A stretch of 64,000 nt of DNA, from assembly GCA_963583905.1 (NCBI GenBank), contig OY757311.1, positions 150,907,686 to 150,971,685 of the forward strand. The letters are read 5' to 3'. This document shows positions 56,791 through 64,000 of the stretch, in pieces. The position numbers were made by a program, and so were the translations under genes. The DNA is from Stenurella melanura (taxonomy: Eukaryota; Arthropoda; Insecta; Coleoptera; Cerambycidae). The notes beneath the pieces are model-generated. The model did not search any database. It was given only the letters and a program-made list of their open reading frames with translations, and was not told where the DNA came from. The stretch's first letter is position 1. Every line of letters begins with the position of its first letter.

Positions 56791-57498
56791 ATTCTCCACT
56801 AGCGACTCCGAATGATTTTAACATTCTACTGTTAGGTTAAACTAAATGTTTGTTTCTGCACTAATTTCTGGTCTTACCCGAAATTAGTATAGACGCCTTT
56901 GCAAGTTCGTATGAATAACTGGAATATGTTTGTGGAGTCTATTGTTAGAAAGACAAAAACTCTTCGTAAGGGCATAGTGACAAGTGGAATTCCATAAGAC
57001 CATGAACGCCTGAAAAACGCATCCCATTTCTAGCAGATCGGAACTACTACCATAACAGTTCAGTTAATAGCCCGTTCGCTTTGATCGTCTGCTGTTATAT
57101 TCGCTGTCTGTATATACAATTTTATGGCACCATGTACATCTACATTTTCCATTTAAATAAGATGTCACTTATCCTAACGGATGCAATGTAATTCAGTTGA
57201 AAAAATTATAGATCAGATGCCTTACAATGTAATTTCCATGAGGACTGCTGTATAAGCAATACTTGTAAAGAAAGTTCAAATGGAATATTTTTTAAAACAT
57301 CCAGCATCGAATTTTAAATAAAACATAGGCATAATGAAATATTTACTGAATTGAAAAATGCCTGTTGGAGAAGTTACTGAAAGATCAAAAATTTTCTTTA
57401 CTTTATTTCTCGTGTTAAAAAAGTACGATTTTTGAAAATCATCAAATCTACGAGCTGAATATATCAAATTAAAAAATTTTAACCCGTTACAACGACAT
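56791..57498. other. No gene identified
   Basis: The 92-residue minus frame at 57276-57554 runs into the next MITE and has no recognised motif. Confidence 0.4.
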
Positions 57499-58567
57499 AT
57501 ACAGGGTGTAATTAGTTTCATGCCATTAAAAAAAGTGGTGGTAGGGAACGACAAGACAAAATACCTTATATAACATGGGGTCTAAAGCTCATAGAAAAAA
57601 AAAATAAACAAAAATTTCGCAAATTTTCAATAAATTTTTTTGAGAACTGCTGGAATATTGAGGTAGGTTTAGATCTAGATCTGATCTGAAGTAAACTATA
57701 CTCTAACTCTTCCTTGTGCAATATTTTAGTCACTGTCGGTGCTTCGTTATGTACAAACGTCCAACCCGCCGCCGTTCGTTGTTTTTGTTATTTTTGAATT
57801 TCGCGTCATTGTGTATTTATAGTTAAGATTTATTTTATTGACTTACCGTTCAAGTTGTCAAATTCTTGATTACGTACAGACACAACTTACTTGTTCGTTC
57901 ATTTTGTATTCCTATTTGGCTTTTGTACCAAGTTTTTATTTTATTTTTCTTTATTGACAACGTTAGTTGATAGTTTAGTGTTCAGTATTGAACGAAGTGC
58001 GTATGTACTTAATTCGACGTACCGAACTGTGTATTGATACAGATGCAGAGATTTTGAATCATTTAGGTAGGTAGTAAGCTTTTAATCCAGGACACTCATT
58101 TATGTTACAAATGTTAATAAACCACATTTAAATTTTCTAAATTATAACAATCCAATATTTTGTTCCAAATTAAAAAACACACATGTAAAGAAATGCTCTG
58201 TTTAAACCTCTATGGCCATTATTTGCTTGCAATTGTGCACGAAGAGAGAACGAATTATTTACCTCTTTATACCCTCAGTTCAGTTGAGGCGGTCTATCAA
58301 AGGCGGTCGATGATCCTTTGATACCGCGTGTGCCTTCGAGCACTTTTTTATGACAATTTAAAAGTTGTATAATTGTGAGGTACAAGTCCATCGACCAAGA
58401 AAATAAATAGTTCTCAATAGTTGTCTACCATAATATTAAATATGTTAACCCAGATCAGTTTTTTTCAAAGTGCCCCTAGAGGGAAAAGTCATAAAGGTTT
58501 TTTGTTTGTCTAGTCGGTCCCCATTACCAGTGTTTTTTAATGACATGAAACTGATTACATCCTGTAT
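57499..58567. mobile_element. 1.07-kb MITE with ATACAGG termini
   Basis: The left end ATACAGGGTGTAATTAGTTT continues CATGCCATTAAAAAA. The complemented right end ATACAGGATGTAATCAGTTT continues CATGTCATTAAAAAAC. Similarity persists for about 75 bp (GG.ACGAC..GACAAA). The interior includes a GC-richer patch (57740-57900) but no conserved coding motif. Confidence 0.85.
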
Positions 58568-59924
58568 GTTGTTTTCAAAAACGTTTGTTCACGTGATATA
58601 ATTAAACCGTCACATTGCATAACCTGCTGGATTGTGTTTCTAGTTTCACTCGACGTATCAGCGCAGCGCCCAGTATCGTTGATAAAAATAATTTTTACTT
58701 AAGACGATTTCAATTATAAGTTTCTAAAATGGAAAGATTTTACTCTACAACATGGTATCATTTTTAGATTCATTTGAAGTTTCCTTAAGTTCTAAAATTG
58801 CTACTGAAAATTGTTCCGCGAACCTTTTCTCTCGTTCTTGGCATCTAAAATATTAAATAAATAAATAATAATAATGATTAAAATTGAAATAAGAAAACAT
58901 ATATTAATTTAGCTCATTCTAACTCATAACGGAATAATGAATTGGTCTCAGAGTTTAATAAGTGTAGAAAATATGAGTTTTTTTCAAACCAATAAAATGG
59001 GAGAACTTTGCAAAGGTAAATATAGTAGTGAGAAACTATTGAACCTTTCGAAATTGATGCAACTTTCCTACATGAATTTTACATGTGACAAATTTAAGCC
59101 AAAGAACTAATTTCATGCGTATATTGGATAGCAATTTGGGGGACATAAAATGAGATAAATATTTCAGTTATTTGGTGTCTTCTTCACTTACTTCGTTTGG
59201 AGACCATAAATTTGGGCTGCATCTTGGCAATATATTTGAGTGGAGAATGCATATCAGATATCACACAGGTGAATATTTATCATGAATTCAACGAGGAATT
59301 GAAATAAGTTGAATACCTACCCTTTATATATAAATGGGATAGATAACGTTTCTATTTCTCAAAAACTTCCTCTTTTATCCAAGTGGGTTATTGCACTTTT
59401 AGCTATAATTTTAGACTCCAAATTTTTTTATTATACAACGTTAGTGAAATAAGTAGGTGGTAGAAATTATTATGGAATTTAAAGGAACGTTTTTTGATCA
59501 AATGGAAATCCTATTATATTCATCCATTTTTAATCAAGTCCACGTGTAACATTAAACTTAGGTATCAATCTTAGATAAGCAAGCAACGTGCTTTCGGAAA
59601 TTGGGTTAAAACTATTTTGTAAATCAATTAACAATTTACAGAGGATGTAACTAAATTATTAACCACAATACGAGATATTTCTTAATATAATTAAAAATAA
59701 GTCGTTTGGACTTGGTAAGATAAAATGTTAATAATAATGCTATCATTGTGTGTTTTTTGTTAATTTTTCCTCGATACGCACATTTATATTATTTGCTCAA
59801 TTTTTAATCACACTTTTTGTCAAAAACTCTCGACTTTCCTTGTTATAACTCTTACGTAAACAAATTATTTCCATGTAATGAAGTGGACGAATAATAATCG
59901 TAAAAAAAGTCCATTTTTCTTATT
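58568..59924. other. No gene identified
   Basis: AT-rich DNA without recognised frames, tails or repeats. Confidence 0.4.
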
Positions 59925-60275
59925 GAAATAGATTTAGAACGTCATGGAACTTCGAGATTTTAAATTTGAGAGAAAGAAAATATCTGTCTGTCTGTCGGTG
60001 TGTCTGTAACTTTTTTTTGTACGCACGTTTTCTCGGAATGGTTTAAGATATTGACTTAAAATTTGGAACTAGATTATATTTTGAGATGATTCCGTTAAAG
60101 GGTTGGGGGGTAAATAGGAGTAAATATATAAAGCAAGGTAGCAAATCCAGAAACCTTGGAGTTTGGTGTATATACTAGAAGTCACGATCTCAATTTAGTA
60201 GGGCATCAGTCACACCCACCATCACCTCCAACATCCCCACTCCATTATTAGAGGAGTTATCAAAATAAGATTGTG
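59925..60275 (+). repeat. Dispersed repeat (TTTAGAATGTCATGAAA family)
   Basis: GAAATAGATTTAGAACGTCA, then CTTCGAGATTTTAAATTTGA, a CTGTCTGTCTGTCGG tract, CGTTTTCTCGGAATGG, GATTCCGTTAAAGGGTTGGG and ACATCCCCACTCCATTATTA. The same order is found at 43106-43500. The complement of the order is found three times at 61470-62814, making the two blocks here an inverted pair around 60280-61465. Confidence 0.8.
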
Positions 60276-60456
60276 TTTTAGTGTGTGTATATCAGCCATT
60301 TCAATTTTAACCTCCAGGCCGATGATTTCAAATATTACATTATTAACATTCTATAAGCACATATTTCCACTTACTAGAGTGTATATTGTAGTTTCGATAT
60401 CTTCGTATCTTTGTGTGCTTAATCAAAAACCTTACTTTAAAATGTTAACAATAGTT

Positions 60457-60582
60457 ATTTGTTTAACTAGGCAGCAAAATAATAGATTGACTACCGCGGC
60501 TGATAATTCCTGGCCGAGCGTAGCAAGGCTAGGAACTCAGCCAAGGCAGTCAATCTATTTTGCTGCTGAGTTGAACATATAA
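60457..60582. other. Long stem-loop
   Basis: The left arm GTTTAACTAGGCAGCAAAAT, then ATTGACTACCGCGGCTGA, then TTCCTGGCC, pairs with GGCTAGGAACTCAGCC, then AAGGCAGTCAATCTATTTTG, then CTGCTGAGTTGAAC. About 45-50 pairs form with a few bulges and a loop of about 11 nt (GAGCGTAGCAA). It is much more GC-rich than its surroundings. It could be a transposon end, a small MITE or a structured RNA. Confidence 0.75.
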
Positions 60583-60643
60583 TTTTTTCGCCGATTGTTT
60601 AAATATTTCTAAAATAAATAAATTATTACAATTCTCAATCTCT

Positions 60644-60900
60644 TTATTTTTGTTGTAACCAATCACTTTCCCTGTCTGTGAAAGTGACACCTTGCTGATT
60701 GACATTAGTCAGCAAAGTTAGTGCTTTGGTGTCTTTCACCGTGCTCCTGAGCTCATTTTTTAGTAATACTACATGAGAACTCTGGCCCTCAATTTTTAGA
60801 GACAGGTTCCCACCTCCTGTCTGCCTCACGGATTTAACCCAGTTTATCGAGTTTTACGTTGTCCTTTATTGTCCTAAGGGGCTCAGCGTAGGTCCTCCTT
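60644..60900 (-). other. Coding-like minus-strand segment, identity unknown
   Basis: The minus frame gives NWVKSVRQTGGGNLSLKIEG, then VVLLKNELRSTV and LLTNVNQQGVTF. It has balanced codon use and higher GC than its surroundings. The text RxTGGGNLxLxIEG is reminiscent of the RNA-binding part of LINE ORF1 (gag-like) proteins, but the match is loose. An upstream stop lies close by (about 60860). Could be a relic of an ORF1 or an unrelated exon. Confidence 0.22.
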
Positions 60901-61469
60901 TCACTGCTGACTATTACCTCAGTGGCAAATTTGAAACAATTTTAAGTCTAAAATAAATGATCGTGTCTATAAATAAACTGTCTATTAGTTTCCACGACGA
61001 ATACTAAAAAAAAATTGACCGGTTATATAATGTATCTATTTGATTAAATCAAATAATAATGCAAATTTGACGAGCTATTTTAAAGACATGTTTATTACGA
61101 ATCACATAATTAATAATAATTCTAATTCAAAATTATTGGTTACGAATATCAGCGTGGATTATAAGAGGCAACGGTAAGGATTCCATGACCTGAAAAACGA
61201 CATGTCCCATGGTATGTATTAATTGCCTACATCATTAATACAAAATGATATAACGTGATGTAGGATGACCACATCTCTATTTTAGAGAGAGAAAAACACT
61301 GTCTAAGGAATTACTACTTCCACATCCAGATTTTCCATCCAAGTCTATTTAAACGAAAACCATAGAGAAGTGAAAATAATTGCTCATGGAACTTTAATAG
61401 CATAATATTTGAAATAATCTGCGCCGAGGTGGTAATACTAATGAGGGAGGCCGATGTCCAAAAACTTTT
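60901..61469. other. No gene identified
   Basis: AT-rich DNA; the segment 61310-61370 is related in inverted form to 45960-46030 (CTTCCACATCC...GTCTATTTAAACG). Confidence 0.35.
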
Positions 61470-62814
61470 TGAGGACTTTTCTCATATACACACTAAACCA
61501 CAATTTTATTTTGATAATCCCTAACAATGGAGTGGGGATGTTGTAGAAAGTGGTAGGGGTGGCAGATGTCATAAAGAAAACTGAGACCTTGATTTCTAGT
61601 ATATATGCCAAATCCTAAGTTTTTGAACTCTTACTAGTTTGCTATACTTATTTACCGCTATTTATCCCCCAACCCTTCAACGGAATCGTCTCAAAATATA
61701 ATCTTATTCCATATGTCGTTATAATACACACGTTTAACAAATTTCAAGTGAATATTTCAATTTTATTGTATTAACCCCTATATAGTGGTAGCACATGTTC
61801 TAATGTATACATCAAATTTCAAGTTTCCGGATTTCTATCAGCTTGCTTTACTTATTTTCCCCTATTTACCCCTCAACGCTTCTCCGAAGTAAGATCAAAA
61901 TTTAATCTAGTTCTAGATCTTGGTGCAATATACTTGTGTACCAAATTTCAAGTATCAAGTACCTAAATATCTTAAATTGTTTCAGAGAAATCATGACATT
62001 CTAAACATATTTAAAAAAAGTCCTTTTTTTACGATTACTATACTTCCACTCCAGTACGTGGATGAGGAAGTAATTGTAATGCCTGCTTAGGGAATAGAAA
62101 AGACCAGGCACTACTCTTATAGCAAGTGGATGTCCTTCGAATTGGCTGAAATTGTGATATTTTATTGGTTAAATATGGTTCTGATCAAAAGTGTTAATGA
62201 GCCCCAGTTTCGAAAATGACAGTTTTTAAGATGAAACTGGTTAAGTAGAAAATGTCCATCATTTAAGACGTATATTAATTTTCTGCCATTAACTTTTGAC
62301 AAAAAGTGCCATAGTAAAAAAATCCAAATTTCAAATTTCATCTTACCAGCTTGCTTTACTTATTTTTCCCCATTTACCCCTATTTAATACCCAATCCTTC
62401 AACGGAATCATGCCAACTTATAATCCAGTTTCAGATGTCGTTATGATACATACGTGTACCAAATTTCAAGTGAATATCTCAATATTATTTTACCAAGCCC
62501 TTTAATAATGGAGTAAGGGTGGTGAGAGGTTGAAAAATATTATAAAAATATCTGAAGCCTTGGCTTCTAGTACATACACCGAATTTTAAGTTTCTGTGTT
62601 CTTACCAGTTTGCTTTATTTATTTTCCCCTACTTTCCTCTATTTAACCCCCAACCCTTCACAGGATAGTACCAAAATATAATCTAGTTCCATTATAATAT
62701 ATACGTGTACCAAATTTCAAGTGAATATCTCAATTTTATTTTATCAACCCTTTTAATAATGGAGTGGGTGGTGGTGGGGGGATGAAAAATATTATAAACA
62801 TTTCGAGGTCTTTT
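61470..62814 (-). repeat. Three tandem, inverted-orientation copies of the 59925-60275 repeat family
   Basis: Each copy contains TTTGCTATACTTATTT or TTTGCTTTACTTATTT, then TACCCCTATTTAA-like text, CCCTTCAACGGAATC, AAAATATAATCT, CGTGTACCAAATTTCAAGTG, and CTTTTAATAATGGAGTGGG. Copies lie near 61500-62060, 62320-62540 and 62560-62814. The last resumes at 63568 after the MITE. Confidence 0.8.
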
Positions 62815-63567
62815 CGGCTGTCCCAAGTAGAAACACAGTAATTGTAGTCGGGCTAAATATCGGGAAAATCGATTTTTAATGAATTATGTTAGCCTCACAA
62901 TATTTGAAGACATATTGTCATATATTTTCACAGAAGTTTCGTAAATGACTTGATTTGTCATTCTCCATTATCAGAGTAAAAATATATTTAAAAATGTTTA
63001 ATTAGCAGCATATACTTTGTTTTTAAGTAGCTTCGCAATCTGTACATACATACTTATTTATATGCAAAACACAGTAACTGCATTTACTGTATTTGTAACT
63101 GGTAGATACTCAAAAAGTAAACATTAGATATAAGTGTAGATGTAAGTGTGTTTGGGTGTAGGAAATCGACAATTGAGACACACGTAGGTATTTAAATAGA
63201 AATAAAGGTCTCTTAAACAACTGCCCATCATTGCACTTAACACAGTAAGTGGTGGTAATTATGGAAGGGATGATCTGATCACCATTTTCAAAACAAAGTA
63301 ACTACTCAGACCATGCAAAAACACAGTAATGTCAAAGTACTTACTGTGTTTTCCAATGGTATTTGGCTAATACTGTGTTTTGTTCTGGTACAGCTACTCA
63401 TTCAGTATCACTTACTGTGTTTTGTGCACATAATAACTCTTAAATGTTCATTATTTAAACAATTATAAGTGTTCCACAAGACGTGTTGGGACACAGTAAG
63501 TCCAATACTTCAGAAAACTCAATTTTTATAAATTTGTCAATTACTGTGTTTCTGCTTGGGACAGCCG
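62815..63567. mobile_element. 753-bp MITE with repeated ACACAGTAA motifs
   Basis: Ends CGGCTGTCCCAAGTAGAAAC and complemented CGGCTGTCCCAAGCAGAAAC match over 30 bp with one mismatch, and TTTT flanks both sides (62811-62814, 63568-63571). ACACAGTAA occurs at 62833, 63069, 63240, 63321 and 63491 on + and at 63341, 63412 and 63541 on -, with variants near 63084 and 63370. Subterminal and internal motif repeats of this sort are usually transposase-binding sites. No coding sequence. Confidence 0.88.
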
Positions 63568-63780
63568 TTTTCTTGTAGTACATACATCAAATTAAAAGTT
63601 ACAGACAGACCGACAGACAGACAGAATTTTTTTTTCGCTTAAATTTTTTTTCGCTTAAATTTAAAATCTCGACGTTTCATGACATTCTAAACCTATTTCA
63701 AGAAAACAAAAATTGAAAATTATTTTACGATTACTATACTTCTAATCCACTACGTGGATGTGGAAGTAATATTTAGAAAT
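63568..63780 (-). repeat. Remainder of the dispersed repeat after the MITE
   Basis: CTTGTAGTACATACATCAAA, a GACAGACCGACAGACAG tract, TTTAAAATCTCGACGTTTCA, then ACTATACTTCTAATCCACTA ending CGTGGATGTGGAAGTAATA. The closing phrase equals those at 62040 and 10338. Confidence 0.75.
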
Positions 63781-64000
63781 TGTTGATAAAAATGGTTGAA
63801 AAAAATCCCTGAGCTTTATTAGATGTTTTTAGGTCTAGAACATTTTCCCGAAAGTTAATGGATTAAAAGGCAGAGAAAAGTTCTTAACCGTTTAAAGTGA
63901 AAGAAATTGCCTAGGTTTGACAAGCGGTATCTCAAAAACTGTTCATTTTTGAATGTCGTGTGTGACCATTGAAATTTTTGACAACCACCACTAAGCAACA
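63781..64000. other. No gene seen
   Basis: Short AT-rich end of the window with no recognised feature. Confidence 0.4.

Noticed and set aside
1..64000. tRNA, rRNA and CRISPR arrays
   Set aside because: No cloverleaf with A/B boxes, conserved rRNA text or regularly spaced direct repeats with unique spacers was seen; the tandem repeats are degenerate satellites.

Overview
This is eukaryotic nuclear DNA, very probably from an insect. It is AT-rich and gene-poor, uses short GT-AG introns, and is packed with decayed transposable elements of types common in insect genomes: jockey-like LINEs, THAP-domain DNA transposons, Tc1/mariner relics, and MITEs with ends of the ATACAGGGTG type. The element types would suit a beetle or a hemipteran, but nothing seen fixes the order or species. 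I found no recognisable host gene, rRNA, tRNA or CRISPR array. Nearly everything I can support is mobile or repetitive DNA; most open frames are chance frames.

Layout. 0.5-3.7 kb: a foldback repeat, then a broken LINE whose 3' end is duplicated in tandem. 6-8.1 kb: a decayed DNA transposon split by a 5'-truncated LINE flanked by an unusually long (80-85 bp) target-site duplication. 9-10.7 kb: a degenerate ~130-bp satellite. 13.4-17.4 kb: two large foldback elements, the first with a TTAA-flanked insertion in one arm. 17.8-18.4, 30.1-31.6, 47.2-47.6 and 49.4-50.3 kb: copies of one family, three of them ending in (CAAT)n. 23-25.5 kb: odd tandem hairpin repeats, an LTR-retrotransposon gag relic and a THAP-exon relic. 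27.2-29.5 kb: a non-autonomous THAP transposon with ~290-bp terminal inverted repeats. 32-33.6 kb: two MITEs.

33.9-37.4 kb is the centrepiece: a 3.54-kb DNA transposon with 29-bp terminal inverted repeats and two convergent genes. The + strand gene is an intact three-exon SAP-SWIM-YqaJ nuclease. The - strand gene is a THAP plus DDE (DDE_Tnp_4-like) transposase with one frame break. The gene pair resembles the ISL2EU/IS4EU superfamily. The transposase would bind ends and cut; the YqaJ-type exonuclease presumably assists, but its role is unproven. A 112-bp hairpin MITE has inserted just inside the left terminal repeat.

38-45.6 kb: a Tc1/mariner-type transposase relic, a Tc1-type MITE, a second copy of a palindromic MITE, and a 1.1-kb foldback. 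55.6-58.6 kb: a heavily decayed jockey LINE and a MITE. 59.9-63.8 kb: two inverted blocks of one dispersed repeat. They flank a strong hairpin, and the second block is interrupted by a 753-bp MITE full of ACACAGTAA motifs. The density of long palindromes (about ten in 64 kb) is the most striking global property.
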